A DNA stretch of 64,000 nt from JACVRN01 sp036403815 (GCA_036403815.1 DASWQH010000009.1:1-64000), one strand, 5' to 3'; numbered from the stretch's first letter, positions 18,240-27,986 are shown. Program-made: numbers and translations. Notes: generated from the letters alone by a model not told the origin.

Positions 18240-19202
18240 TTACTTCGCTGTAAATGTCCATATTGCGGCTTCCAGTTCGCTGAGCGTGAAATTAAAGGCT
18301 TCGGGCATAAGACGCAACGCATACTTTCGCAAATTGCTGCATTCGTACAGCACAGTTAACAGCATCAAGCGTGTACGCAGGCTCGCATCAAGCTGCGATT
18401 CCTTGTAGCCGTATGCGAACAGAAACGCCCTTTGCAGCTCGCGGTTTCCCTGTAGCATGAGTACGCCGGGTGAGACGAACTCGTATTCATGAAATCCGCA
18501 CAAAGAGTCGCCGAAGTCGAATAAGCCTGAAAGCTTCCAACGTCCGTTTTCTCTTTCGAGCAAGATGTTACCAAGATGAACATCGCCATGAAGCAGAACG
18601 GGCTTATATGTTTTCGGCAGTAGTTCCAGTCCAGCGTCTATGTAAGCGGGCAGGCTTTCCAGCCATTCAGGATTTGCCCCACAGGCTCGCTGTCGCTCGA
18701 CACACGTTTGCGCCTGCCGCTCAATAAATCCCTGCCAGTCAAGACTCAAAGCAGAATATGAAAGCGGTGCGGTATGATTGTGCAAATCCCTCAGAGCAAT
18801 ACCGAGCTGCGAGACAATTTCGATACGCTCGCCCATTTCGATTTCCAACCAGACCGCCGTCGCTGGAAATCCCGCAAGCCGAATCATCACCAAATATGAC
18901 CAGCCTTCGATTTCACCCGAATGTAGTATCGCAGGGGTTTCAATACAGAGTTTATCTTCAGCAAATTCGAGGGCTGCTTTTTCGCGCAAGTAGCTATCTC
19001 GAAAGGGCGCGTAAATTTTGATGACAGAGCGTTCATCAACAAAGAAAATAATGTTCTCGCCCTGCTGCGAGCGTTGCAGGTTTATGTGATGAAGATTATG
19101 GCGAGCGCAGATAATCGCAGCGGCTTTCTGCCAGACCTCGCTGCTGAAATGGCGCTCGTACTCGATGGCGTCAGAGATGTCGGGCAGTTTTAAGTGTGTC
19201 AT
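18240..19202 (-). CDS. aminoglycoside phosphotransferase (APH)-family kinase
   Basis: Protein-kinase-like fold of 320 residues. N-lobe contains NIIFFVDERSVIKIY (ATP-anchoring Lys) and the C-lobe the Brenner motif LLHGDVHLGNILLE (catalytic Asp) and GLFDFGDSLCGFHEYEF (Mg-binding Asp). Members phosphorylate aminoglycosides, macrolides, choline, homoserine or other small alcohols; nothing here fixes the substrate, so calling it a resistance gene would be unsupported. Convergent with the MOSC gene (10 bases between stops) and 70 bases downstream of the next minus-strand gene. Confidence 0.88.
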   Translation of the reverse strand: MTHLKLPDISDAIEYERHFSSEVWQKAAAIICARHNLHHINLQRSQQGENIIFFVDERSVIKIYAPFRDSYLREKAALEFAEDKLCIETPAILHSGEIEGWSYLVMIRLAGFPATAVWLEIEMGERIEIVSQLGIALRDLHNHTAPLSYSALSLDWQGFIERQAQTCVERQRACGANPEWLESLPAYIDAGLELLPKTYKPVLLHGDVHLGNILLERENGRWKLSGLFDFGDSLCGFHEYEFVSPGVLMLQGNRELQRAFLFAYGYKESQLDASLRTRLMLLTVLYECSNLRKYALRLMPEAFNFTLSELEAAIWTFTAK

Positions 19203-19272
19203 CGCTCACATTTATAGAAGGCGCATCGGGTTGAATTAATTATCAGCTCGCTTTTCCGGCTTCAATAGCTGC

Positions 19273-20406
19273 TCACTTATTCGCCCAACCTTGCTCGAAA
19301 AACTCGAATGCGAGTTGGGCGACTTGCTGATGTACCTTTGCGCGGTCAATTGCCGCACCGTCCCTGCATATATCAAGGACTGCTTTACCGTGGGGATTGC
19401 ATTCAGCCAAAAATGTATAGTGGCCTATCTCTCCCGGAAGAATCGTCAGCCTTGCTCCCTTGATGTGACTCGCATATAGCTGAGCGTTGGTTGCGAGGGG
19501 AGCTACTTTATCTGCCTGCCCTATGACGATGAAGACCGGAATCTTTATCTTACTCAGCCCCGCTTTGGTGAACCCGCTGCCCAGCGCAGGGGCTATGGCG
19601 AAGACGCGCTTGATCCTTTTATCCAAGAAGGAATCCGCGGCATGGCGTAATGATTCCTGCACGACCGGGTCGCTCTTTTTTAGCTTCTCGAATAATGCAG
19701 GCGCGTCGGGGAATTCGGGTTGAGGCTCGCAGGTGAAGTCTCTTCGCGTAGAGCGGCAGAAGGCTTCAAATTCCTGCGGACTGAATACGCCTCCGGCCAT
19801 AGAGATGACTGTGTAGCCGCCCAATGAAAAGCCTGCCGCGCCAATGCGGTCTCTGTCAATACGCGCACCGAAAACCGGGTCGGCCAAAAGCTTATCAAGC
19901 ACCGCAGTCAAATCTCTGGCGCGTTCCCAGTAGAGCATGAAGTCCTGCGCGGTACGCTCTCTTTCTGCCGCAGTATTGCCGTGGTGATTGACGGCGGCGA
20001 CAATATAGCCGCGTGATGCAAGGTAATACCCCAGCCACATCAGCATCAAGGCAGAGCCTCCAGTCCCATGAGATAGAAGAATGAGCGGATACTTCTGCGA
20101 GGCTCGCGAAATTTCTGCGTCCGGCGCAACTGTGATGGGGGCAAATACCTCCTTCTCAGGCAGGCCGCCGAAGATTGTTTCTTCTTTGATGGCTGTTGCT
20201 GCTGCCGGATACCAGATGGCGGTCTTTAATGGGCGCGGTGCTGTACCTTGCCAGTTCTTTCTCTTCTCGTCCGTAAAGCTGCGCGTCATCATGCCGACTC
20301 TGGCCTGCGTCTGCGATGATGAATGGTAGTTCCAGAGCGCAATCGCTTTAGCTTCCGAGATATGACAGGCCAGCACAATGACCAGCAGCAATCTCAAGCG
20401 ATTCAT
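19273..20406 (-). CDS. exported alpha/beta hydrolase, dienelactone-hydrolase-like (COG4188 type)
   Basis: 377 residues with a signal peptide (MNRLRLLLVIVLACHISEAKA). The alpha/beta hydrolase core is clear: oxyanion region YPLILLSHGTGGSA, strand YIVAAVNHHGNT, nucleophile elbow GAAGFSLGGYTV (S194), late acid IVIGQADKVAP and histidine LPGEIGHYTFL. The layout (X-D-WYPAA near the N terminus, long cap with a four-helix insert) matches predicted dienelactone hydrolases and PAF-acetylhydrolase-like esterases. Substrate unknown. Divergent from the beta-lactamase-like gene, sharing the 20407-20513 gap. Confidence 0.85.
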   Translation of the reverse strand: MNRLRLLLVIVLACHISEAKAIALWNYHSSSQTQARVGMMTRSFTDEKRKNWQGTAPRPLKTAIWYPAAATAIKEETIFGGLPEKEVFAPITVAPDAEISRASQKYPLILLSHGTGGSALMLMWLGYYLASRGYIVAAVNHHGNTAAERERTAQDFMLYWERARDLTAVLDKLLADPVFGARIDRDRIGAAGFSLGGYTVISMAGGVFSPQEFEAFCRSTRRDFTCEPQPEFPDAPALFEKLKKSDPVVQESLRHAADSFLDKRIKRVFAIAPALGSGFTKAGLSKIKIPVFIVIGQADKVAPLATNAQLYASHIKGARLTILPGEIGHYTFLAECNPHGKAVLDICRDGAAIDRAKVHQQVAQLAFEFFEQGWANK

Positions 20407-20513
20407 TTCTTTTCTCCATGAGCCGAATTAGCGCGTTTTAACTGACCCGCTCCGGGCATCTTATAGGCTATTATTTCTTATGCACACTCTTTTTATTCAT
20501 GGGGAGGAGAGAA

Positions 20514-21731
20514 GTGAGAAAACAAGTTGCTTGTCTAATCGTCTTGTTTGTCATGATATTCAGCGAGCTTTCGGAAGCAAGTCACGCCCGTGGCAAAGAG
20601 CCTGCTGCGCGAAGCCAGGCGGCAACGGCTCTTGATCCTGAGCTGACTAATTATCAATATCCTTTTCCTGTTAAGTTCTTCGAGGCAAACACACAGGGGA
20701 GAAAGCTGCAAGTAGATAGCTACATCAGGGAGCAGATGGCTAAACTACACATACCCGGAGCGGGGGTGGCAGTGATTATCAACGGCAAAGTTGAGTTAAT
20801 GAAGGGGTATGGTTTAGCGAACGTTGAGCGGAATGTACCCGTTACGTCGAACACCATGTTCCAGATCGCTTCGACTACTAAACCGTTTACAGCTATGGCA
20901 ATCATGATGCTTGCTGAAGACGGTAAGCTTTCGTTAGACGAAAGAGCAGCGAAATACCTTCCGTGGCTCCCGGCCATTTATAGTGATGTCACGTTGCGCC
21001 AGCTATTAACCCACACTTCGGGTGTGAACAGAGACGTGCGAACCGGGAACGTGGATAATTTTACTTTGGATGAGTTTAAGAAAAGGCTTGCCTTAGCACC
21101 GGCATCCTTCAAGCCGGGCGAAAGATGGGAATACGCCAACACCGGCTATATCTTGCTTGGGGCAATAATCGAGGTGATAAGCGGTGAGTCGTATGGCGAT
21201 TTTCTAACCCGACGCATCTTCAAGCCGCTCGGCATGAATAACACCAGATACAACGAGACGCCCGGTGGCTCTACGACGCGCGCCGTAGGCTATGACTGGC
21301 TGGACGGTGCTTTCCGTCAGAGTCCCTATTTCGCTGGCGGTTATTCCGCGGGTGCCTTGGTTTCGAGCGTGGCTGACATGGCAAAGTGGGAGCGAGCACT
21401 CAACGCTGGGAAACTGCTCAAGCAATCAAGCTTTGAGCAGATATGGTCACCTGTCAAACTGGCGAACGGGCAGCCGCGAAGTTTTGAGTTTCGCGGGGAG
21501 CAAGCGGGCTACGGCTTCGGCTGGTTTCTGACGAGCTACAAAGGTCATAAGTTATTCACGCATGGCGGCGTTCTTTCCGGGTTTTCAGCCACCATCAATC
21601 GCTTCGTTGAAGATAAGGTCACGATCATCGTGCTTACTAACAGTAAATCCGGAGCAGACCGGATTGGGTATGCGGATGTCTTGGCAAACGGCATAGCTTC
21701 ACTTTACTTTTCTGCTTCATCAGCAAGTTAA
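20514..21731 (+). CDS. exported serine hydrolase, class C beta-lactamase/PBP-like family
   Basis: 405 residues. I chose GTG 20514, preceded by GGGGAGGAGA (20501-20510) and starting directly at a signal peptide (RKQVACLIVLFVMIFSE); ATG 20499 is in frame but would place the Shine-Dalgarno inside the gene. Active-site motifs of the family are present: S120-T-T-K123 (FQIASTTKPF), YAN in WEYANTGYILLG, and HGG in KLFTHGGVLSGF. Such proteins are esterases, D-aminopeptidases or carboxypeptidases more often than true beta-lactamases. Probably periplasmic. Monocistronic by position. Confidence 0.9.
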   Translation: MRKQVACLIVLFVMIFSELSEASHARGKEPAARSQAATALDPELTNYQYPFPVKFFEANTQGRKLQVDSYIREQMAKLHIPGAGVAVIINGKVELMKGYGLANVERNVPVTSNTMFQIASTTKPFTAMAIMMLAEDGKLSLDERAAKYLPWLPAIYSDVTLRQLLTHTSGVNRDVRTGNVDNFTLDEFKKRLALAPASFKPGERWEYANTGYILLGAIIEVISGESYGDFLTRRIFKPLGMNNTRYNETPGGSTTRAVGYDWLDGAFRQSPYFAGGYSAGALVSSVADMAKWERALNAGKLLKQSSFEQIWSPVKLANGQPRSFEFRGEQAGYGFGWFLTSYKGHKLFTHGGVLSGFSATINRFVEDKVTIIVLTNSKSGADRIGYADVLANGIASLYFSASSAS

Positions 21732-21765
21732 GGATAAAGAATAATACGAGAGTTGATATACCGAT

Positions 21766-22448
21766 TTACGGTAACAATTCTTTAGGGATGGGATTGTTGG
21801 GACGTTCGCTATCCCAGCTAACCGAGGCGATCCACCAGCGGCTTCCATCGTAAAATAGCTCCAGGCTATTGACGCCTCGATCAACGATTGCCCCATCTGC
21901 CTTCAATCTTGACTCATAAGTGCTGAAGACGTGCGTGATGTTACCGAACGTCTTTGTCACACGCTTAATCTCACGCTCAAAGAAGCCGCCGCGCACAAAG
22001 AATTCATTCACCTGATCGACATACGTCTGATGATCCATTACGTTCGCAATAACCTTTCCGTCCCGCACCTCGATTGAGACGAAGCGCACGCCCGGAATGT
22101 AGAGCGTACGGGCTTTGCACAAAAAGTCGGGTGAGACCACAATGAATAGCGGCTGGGAAATCTTCAACTACTTTATCTCGCGCCGTTTTTGACTTTTTGT
22201 GCAAAGCCGAGCGTACGATCCCGCCCCCATTGTCGAGGCTGTCCGGCAGTCCCGGAGATGGTCTCGTAAAACGCCTTCATAATGCCGTCTAGCGTTGAGA
22301 CATCTTCAGGGCGAGGCGCAACAGTCGGGACTGCTACAGGTTTAAGCTTAGCTGTTTCCGAAGGCTTCTGCGCGAGGGCATCGGAAAACAATAGCAGGGT
22401 TAGCGTGACCAGAATAGCAAGCCTGTATTGCAAGAGAGTTGAGCGCAC
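21766..22448 (-). pseudogene. NTF2/SnoaL-like exported protein gene, interrupted by a 98-bp MITE
   Basis: Two open frames on the minus strand are parts of one gene. The upstream part (22448-22173) has a signal peptide (RLAILVTLTLLLFSDALA) and IMKAFYETISGTAGQPRQWG; the downstream part has YIPGVRFVSIEVRDG, FFEREIKRVTKTFGN and WWIASVSWDSERP, the usual order of an NTF2-like (DUF4440/SnoaL type) protein. Between them sits the element at 22111-22208 plus a 9-bp duplication: 107 bases, which shift the frame. Removing exactly those 107 bases leaves 576 bases, a continuous 191-codon gene reading RDRTLYIPGVRF across the join. Whether the two fragments are still made is unknown. Confidence 0.9.
22111..22208. 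mobile_element. 98-bp MITE with 18-bp perfect inverted ends and 9-bp target duplication
   Basis: Left end GGCTTTGCACAAAAAGTC (22111-22128) and right end GACTTTTTGTGCAAAGCC (22191-22208) are exact reverse complements. The 9-bp sequence GAGCGTACG occurs directly before (22102-22110) and directly after (22209-22217), a classic target-site duplication. The 62-base interior encodes nothing. It must be moved in trans by a transposase with the same ends that makes 9-bp duplications; none is in this window. Confidence 0.92.
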
Positions 22449-22665
22449 GGGTTATTCCTTTGTAGTGTGGATGTGTATAACTATTAGACCTACGACGGAA
22501 GCTTCTGAAACGGATTCAGGTGATGTTTCACTTCAACGCTGCCCGTACATCCGAGAAAGCCGCAGGAGAAAAGAGTGTATGATTGTCTTGTTATAATCAT
22601 AGGCCAGTAGTCGTACGTGCGCTTGAACTGAAAGTTGCGTCCGGGTAAAAATACATTATTGTCGC

Positions 22666-23811
22666 ATGAGGTCTTCTCTTAATCTACTTCTGATTTTGAA
22701 CCTTCTGGGAGCAACGCAGGCTCTCCTGTTGGCCTGTGCGCTTTTTAGTACAAAGCGAGGTAATAGAACCACCAATCGCCTGCTGGCAGTCTTCGCGGCG
22801 GTAATAGCCATCAGTATCGGCGGCGTGAGTTTGAGCAAAACTCCGTACATTCTATCGTTGCCTCATCTGAGGTTGATTCATCAGCCATTCTATTTTCTGG
22901 GCGCTCCGTTGCTTTTTCTATATATCAGGGCGCTGATCTTAAGAAAACCGGCATTTGAAAAGAAAGACCTGCTGCACTTCATCCCGTTTGGTCTCTGCAT
23001 CATCTACCTGATGCCTTTTTATCTTCAAAGTGGGGCAAACAAAACAATCTCAGTCCGGCTTTATAACAGTGCGCAGTGGTATCGCATCAGGTCGGCGCTG
23101 TTGCTTCTTCAATTTCTCATCTACCTCATCCTGATAATCGTGATGCTGGTCAGATATTCGCATAAAGAGAAGAGGCGAGACGCTGTAGACGCTGTAACCG
23201 AAAAGACGATCCTTTTTCAGACAAGGTTTCTGCTCGTAACATTTCTGGCTCTCTGGGCGATAGGAGTTCTACACTACATAGCCAGCCTGCTCTCGACCAC
23301 TTATTTTAATACCCCCGAAACGGACTTGATCATCCCTTTAGGCATCACGGCATTTGTTTATGCGCTGGCCTATCTTGGCCTCAGAAAGCCTGAAGGTCTG
23401 ACGGTGGTGGGCGACCAACAGCCCGCGCGCAGGTATGAAACTTCAAGTCTGACGCCGGAAAGGTCTGAGAGATACATACAGAAATTGCTTCACTGCATGG
23501 AAACGGAGAAGCCGTTCGTGGATGGCGAGCTGACTCTGCAAAAGCTGGCGAAGAAGTTATCAATCTCGCCGCAGCATCTTTCACAGATTATCAATGAAAG
23601 ACTGAATCAAAACTTCGTTGACTTCATCAATACTTACCGTGTGGAAGAAGCCAAGAAAAGATTGGTCGCTCCGGCAAAGAAACATTACACCATCCTGGCT
23701 ATTGCCGAGGAGGTAGGCTTCAACTCGAAATCTTCCTTCAATCTTGTTTTTAAAAAGCACACCAGTATGACTCCCTCCGAATTCCGCAAGGCCGCTCAAG
23801 GCAAGCAATGA
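22666..23811 (+). CDS. membrane-anchored AraC-family transcriptional regulator
   Basis: 381 residues. The N-terminal ~240 hold about seven hydrophobic helices (LLILNLLGATQALLLACALF ... LIIPLGITAFVYALAYLGL), as in AraC regulators with a 7TM-type sensor. The C-terminal domain has both AraC helix-turn-helix motifs: LTLQKLAKKLSISPQHLSQI and ILAIAEEVGFNSKSSFNLVF, ending TSMTPSEFRKAA. It would bind DNA from the membrane in response to an unknown cue. Starts ATG 22666; 22449-22665 upstream is shared with the divergent NTF2-like gene. Confidence 0.9.
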   Translation: MRSSLNLLLILNLLGATQALLLACALFSTKRGNRTTNRLLAVFAAVIAISIGGVSLSKTPYILSLPHLRLIHQPFYFLGAPLLFLYIRALILRKPAFEKKDLLHFIPFGLCIIYLMPFYLQSGANKTISVRLYNSAQWYRIRSALLLLQFLIYLILIIVMLVRYSHKEKRRDAVDAVTEKTILFQTRFLLVTFLALWAIGVLHYIASLLSTTYFNTPETDLIIPLGITAFVYALAYLGLRKPEGLTVVGDQQPARRYETSSLTPERSERYIQKLLHCMETEKPFVDGELTLQKLAKKLSISPQHLSQIINERLNQNFVDFINTYRVEEAKKRLVAPAKKHYTILAIAEEVGFNSKSSFNLVFKKHTSMTPSEFRKAAQGKQ

Positions 23812-23878
23812 TCTGCTGATAGTCCCCGTAGAGCTTCCACTACCTGACGGCGGTCGCTCTTCCTGTAACTGCCCTAAT

Positions 23879-24097
23879 AACGTGAGGCGCGACGTAAGAG
23901 AATAAAGCTCCGTAGGAGCCGGATGTTTATAGCTTAAAGTTTTCAAAAAGAACCTGGCTCCGCGAGGTGCGATATGTTAATTAAGGCAGAACATATAACT
24001 CCTACGGAGCTAGGTTTATATGTCATCTGGAGACTATAAACATACAGCTCCTACGGAGCTAAAAACATTCTGCTTATTCTTATATCGCGCCTCACGT
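23879..24097. mobile_element. 219-bp MITE-like element with internal GCTCC(G/T)A-type palindromes
   Basis: Ends are a 14-bp perfect inverted repeat (AACGTGAGGCGCGA 23879-23892 / 24084-24097), with partial matching continuing inward, and the 5-bp direct repeat CTAAT flanks it on both sides (23874-23878, 24098-24102). Inside are three copies of a palindromic core: GCTCCGTAGGAGC 23907-23919, CTCCTACGGAGC 23999-24010 and GCTCCTACGGAGC 24047-24059, plus a variant GCTCCGCGAGGTGCGA 23957-23972. It encodes no credible protein. Pieces of the same family recur at 27896-27986 and 62477-62489. Confidence 0.75.
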
Positions 24098-24354
24098 TCT
24101 AATAGATTCCAACAACGCTTTAGCCCTCTGGTCGTACCAATTTCAACGCGCACCGGCTCAGCGCCCATCAAAGAAACTCATCTAAAAGTCAGAAAATCCG
24201 TATCCGTACGTCCCGATTTACGTTTTAGGACGACTTTCAGAAGGGAAAAGTCTATACCTTGACCCATCTCCCCGGTAGTGTCCCTTGAGAAGACAAGTGC
24301 GACGCTTTCATCCGGTTGACCTTCGAGCATACTTCAAATCCTGAGCCGTATATT

Positions 24355-27300
24355 ATGAAGGAAACGATGAAAATAAAGCCCTCCTTTTCCATGCTGTGCG
24401 CCGTATGCAGGAGTTCTATAAGCTCTCACCTGCCTTTTACATTTCTGTGTGTCGTCTTGATTGGAGCAATCGTCAGCTTCCTGCCTGATAGAAGCCTGCC
24501 GGTCAGTTCCGCGCGAGAAGTACAAAGAGGCTCTGAAAAGCAGGTGGAATCAAACCCAGAGCGCCCATTGTCTCTGGCTGAAGAAGGAGCCGGAAGTCCT
24601 TTTATGGCAACTCTCCCGCTTTTATCTGCACCCGGTAGTTTCTTAACCAAACCCGTCGCATCAAAAGACGGTCTCTGGCAAAGGATTGATGACGGTGCGG
24701 CAATAAGGGGTGATGGCGAAGATGAAAAAAGGGGTGCGAAGTCATACAGTAGATTAAGCCTTAATCGAGCCGCGCAGGCAGAGCTGCTGCGTCTTGCTCC
24801 TATGGAGTTCACAAGAGCGGCGAAGGAAATTCAGGTCGTCATCACTTTACCCATGCCCGATGGAACCTTCACAAGATTCCGCGTGGAGGAATCGCCCGTG
24901 ATGGCTCCAGGGCTGGCCGCACGCTTCCCACAGATTAAGACCTACAAGGGTAAGGGCATTGATGACCCGACCGCCACGGCACGCTTCGACTCGACCCCGG
25001 CAGGGTTTCACGCCATAGTGCTTTCAGCTCATGGCACATTCATTATAGCTCCGGCGTCACAGGACAATCCGAACATATATCTAAGCTACGACAGGAGCAA
25101 CGTGCAGGCGGATAACGACTCTTTAATGTGCTCTGTCCCGGATGCCGAGCAAACCTCTGCGAACATCAAAGACAAGCAACTTCGGCTCACAGTCCCTACA
25201 AGCGAGGCTGACTCCGTTGGCGGAACACTTCGTACTTACAGACTGGCGGTGGCGGCGACTGCCGAATACACGCAGGTCTACGGCGGTGGAACCGTCGGCG
25301 GTGCGCTGGCTGCGGTGACGACTACCATAAATCTTGTCAACGCAATTTATGAGCGAGACGTTGCAATCCGCCTGATTCTGATTGCCAGTGAGACCAACAT
25401 TATTTTTACGGATGCCGCGACGGACGGTTATACAAGCGACGACGCCGACACAATGTTCAATCAGAATCAGGCGGTGCTCGATTCAAGGATTGGCGCTGGT
25501 AATTATGATATAGGACATGTCTTTGACGGGCATACTACCGTCTCATCAGGTCGTTTTTTCTTTCAGGGAAGAGGGCAGGTGGGAAGCGTCTGCGTAGATG
25601 GCTTAAAGGGGAAAGGTGTGTCAGTCTTTCGCTCTCTTGAGCCATCTGCTGTTAGCGCCGTGTATGTAGTCGCACATGAAATGGGTCACCAGTTCGGCGC
25701 AAGCCATTCCTTTAACGGGACGACAACCTCAGACTGTTTGAACGGGCGAGTCGCCTCCAGCGCATTTGAGCCTGGAACCGGCTCGACAATCATGGCTTAC
25801 AGGGGGAGCAGCGGAACCAACTACCCTTACTTCAATCTTTGCGGAGCAGAGGATTTACATTCAACCGATCTGTATTTCCATATAGCGAGCATTTCACAGA
25901 TTATTAATTACACGACTACTGGTAACGGAGCGAGTGGTGCCGTTCAAATAGCTACGGGCAACAATGCGCCGACGGTTGATGCCGGGGCTGACTATACTAT
26001 TCCACGCAGTACGCCTTTCACGCTCAACGCGACCGGCAGCGACCCGGACGGCGATGCGCTCACCTACTGCTGGGAGGAATTGGACTTGGGCGCGCCCTCT
26101 CCGCCCAGCACAGATGATGGCAACCGTCCTATCTTTCGCTCTTTTGCCCCGAATGCCTCCTCCGCGCGGACATTTCCACAGTTGTCGGATATTTTATCCA
26201 ACAGTTCGACGCTTGGTGAATCACTTCCCCTTAAGACTCGCACGATGAACTTCCGTGTCACGCTCCGTGATAATCATCCAGGTGGGGGCGGTGGCAGCAC
26301 TGACGCCATGCTTGTCAACGTCGTCTCCGGCAGCGGCCCTTTTGTTGTCACGCAGCCCTTTTCTTCAACCAGTTGGTCAGCCGGTTCAAGTCAGCTCGTG
26401 ACGTGGAACGTAGCTAATACCTCAAACGCGCCGGTCAGTTGCGTAAATGTACGTATCCTGCTCTCGGTTGACGGCGGCTTGAGCTTTCCCATCGTTCTCA
26501 ACACGAGCACTCCCAACGATGGTGAAGAGATAATCACGGTGCCTGGCTCCCAGACTTCCACGGCGCGAATTAAAGTAGAAGCTGTCGGAAATATCTTCTT
26601 TGATATATCGGATGCCAACTTCAATATCGCTGGTGGAACATCCCCCACACCGACTCCGACTCCGACGCCCACACCGACGCCGACGCCAGTAAACCCTGGT
26701 GGGGCTATAGTATTTACCTTCACTTCGTCGGCCTATTCAGTTAACGAGAATGATCCGGCGGGAGTAGCGAGAATCATAGTGCATCGCGGAGGCGACAACG
26801 CGCCTGCGGTCTCAGTGGACTATGCTACGAGCGACCAAGCAGGCATGACACCATGCCAGACAAACGGCGGCACGAGCGCCTCTGAGCGCTGCGACTACGC
26901 CACGGCTGCCGGAACTCTTCGGTTTGCCGCAGGAGAGTCAGACAGGGAAATCCAGATTCCCATCATCAACGATGCTTACGTAGAGCAGGCTGAGACCTTC
27001 ACTGTCACTTTACGAAATGCGCAGGGAGGAAGTCTGGACACTACTATCACAGCCAGTGTTGCCATCCAGAGTGATGACACACAGACAGCCACAACTAATC
27101 CTATAGACAACCAGACCACTTTTATCAAAGAGCAGTACATAGATTTCCTCGGACGTATGGCCGAAGATGCAGGGCTTCTGTTCTGGACAACTAGAATGAA
27201 CAATTGTCCTGCCGGTGATATGTGCGATAGAACAGATACCTCGCAGCGATTCTTCCAGAGTGATGAATTTCAAGAAAGAGGCTTCTACGTCTATCGCCTC

Positions 27301-27849
27301 TATGATGCCGTGATGGGAAGATTGCCCAAGTATGCAGAGTTCGTCCTTGACGTTGCACGCTTGAACGGCTCGCAGACTCCCGCCGAGCAGAGACTCGGCA
27401 AAGATATTTATCTGCTGGATTTCATGAACAAGGCTGAGTTCAGGAATCTGTACGGCCAGTATTTATCTGCCGACCTCAAGACAGCTACGGATGCCGCAGG
27501 ATTCGTCAATGCGCTGTGTGCTAAAGCGGGGATTACACCTGCAAGCAAGCAGACATTGATAAATAACCTGCAAACCGGGGCTAAAGACCCCGCGCACACA
27601 TTGGAGGATTTCATACTGACTGCGGAGATGAGCAGTGTCGGGACTCTGTACTATGACCGTGGGTTCATCACCATGCAATACTTCGGATACTTGAGAAGAG
27701 ACCCGGACGCTGGTGGCTTCACTTTCTGGGTCGGGCAATTGATTGGACAAGGTGCGCCGCACAAACAGGATTACCGCTTTATGGTCGGAGGGTTCCTGCA
27801 ATCCGATGAGTATAGATTCAGATTTGCTTTGATCTCGTCCTCGCCTTGA
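24355..27849 (+). CDS. secreted reprolysin-like metalloprotease with Calx-beta and DUF4214 domains
   Basis: About 1164 residues. N-terminal signal/anchor (LPFTFLCVVLIGAIVSFL), a propeptide-like region, then a metzincin domain with the zinc site AHEMGHQFGASHSF (H441, H445, H451 from ATG 24355) and Met-turn GSTIMAYRG. Next come a PKD/Ig-like part (APTVDAGADYTIPRSTPFTL), a beta-sandwich, a Thr-Pro linker (~26,640-26,690), a Calx-beta domain (YSVNENDPAGVARIIVHRGG) and a C-terminal DUF4214 domain (FIKEQYIDFLGRMAEDAGLL). This combination is common in Blastocatellia. Starts at ATG 24367 or TTG 24316 are also possible. Likely an exoprotease held near the surface. Confidence 0.88.
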   Translation: MKETMKIKPSFSMLCAVCRSSISSHLPFTFLCVVLIGAIVSFLPDRSLPVSSAREVQRGSEKQVESNPERPLSLAEEGAGSPFMATLPLLSAPGSFLTKPVASKDGLWQRIDDGAAIRGDGEDEKRGAKSYSRLSLNRAAQAELLRLAPMEFTRAAKEIQVVITLPMPDGTFTRFRVEESPVMAPGLAARFPQIKTYKGKGIDDPTATARFDSTPAGFHAIVLSAHGTFIIAPASQDNPNIYLSYDRSNVQADNDSLMCSVPDAEQTSANIKDKQLRLTVPTSEADSVGGTLRTYRLAVAATAEYTQVYGGGTVGGALAAVTTTINLVNAIYERDVAIRLILIASETNIIFTDAATDGYTSDDADTMFNQNQAVLDSRIGAGNYDIGHVFDGHTTVSSGRFFFQGRGQVGSVCVDGLKGKGVSVFRSLEPSAVSAVYVVAHEMGHQFGASHSFNGTTTSDCLNGRVASSAFEPGTGSTIMAYRGSSGTNYPYFNLCGAEDLHSTDLYFHIASISQIINYTTTGNGASGAVQIATGNNAPTVDAGADYTIPRSTPFTLNATGSDPDGDALTYCWEELDLGAPSPPSTDDGNRPIFRSFAPNASSARTFPQLSDILSNSSTLGESLPLKTRTMNFRVTLRDNHPGGGGGSTDAMLVNVVSGSGPFVVTQPFSSTSWSAGSSQLVTWNVANTSNAPVSCVNVRILLSVDGGLSFPIVLNTSTPNDGEEIITVPGSQTSTARIKVEAVGNIFFDISDANFNIAGGTSPTPTPTPTPTPTPTPVNPGGAIVFTFTSSAYSVNENDPAGVARIIVHRGGDNAPAVSVDYATSDQAGMTPCQTNGGTSASERCDYATAAGTLRFAAGESDREIQIPIINDAYVEQAETFTVTLRNAQGGSLDTTITASVAIQSDDTQTATTNPIDNQTTFIKEQYIDFLGRMAEDAGLLFWTTRMNNCPAGDMCDRTDTSQRFFQSDEFQERGFYVYRLYDAVMGRLPKYAEFVLDVARLNGSQTPAEQRLGKDIYLLDFMNKAEFRNLYGQYLSADLKTATDAAGFVNALCAKAGITPASKQTLINNLQTGAKDPAHTLEDFILTAEMSSVGTLYYDRGFITMQYFGYLRRDPDAGGFTFWVGQLIGQGAPHKQDYRFMVGGFLQSDEYRFRFALISSSP

Positions 27850-27895
27850 ATTCGAGTTTGTGACTCAAACGAGCATTTGTGGCCTCTATTACATG

Positions 27896-27986
27896 TCGCA
27901 CCTCGCGGAGCTTCGGACTTGGTTGATAGAACTATAAATATACGGCTCCTACGGAGCTTCCCTTGTTTTATGTCGCGCCTCACGTT
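27896..27986. repeat. partial copy of the 219-bp element family
   Basis: TCGCACCTCGCGGAGC (27896-27911) is the exact reverse complement of 23957-23972, GCTCCTACGGAGC recurs at 27945-27957, and the terminal TCGCGCCTCACGTT is at 27973-27986. So about half of the element, with one true end, lies just after the protease gene; another half-copy precedes that gene, so the protease is bracketed by related repeats. Confidence 0.7.

Noticed and set aside
18240..19202. Aminoglycoside resistance gene
   Set aside because: Only the general APH kinase fold is seen; substrate residues of known resistance enzymes cannot be identified.
24020..24262. 80-residue plus-strand frame
   Set aside because: Starts inside the 219-bp element and has no ribosome site or family features.
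26640..26695. Short tandem repeat as a CRISPR or phase-variable tract
   Set aside because: It encodes a Thr-Pro linker in frame inside the protease; units are imperfect and codon-sized multiples, so no CRISPR and no obvious frame switching.
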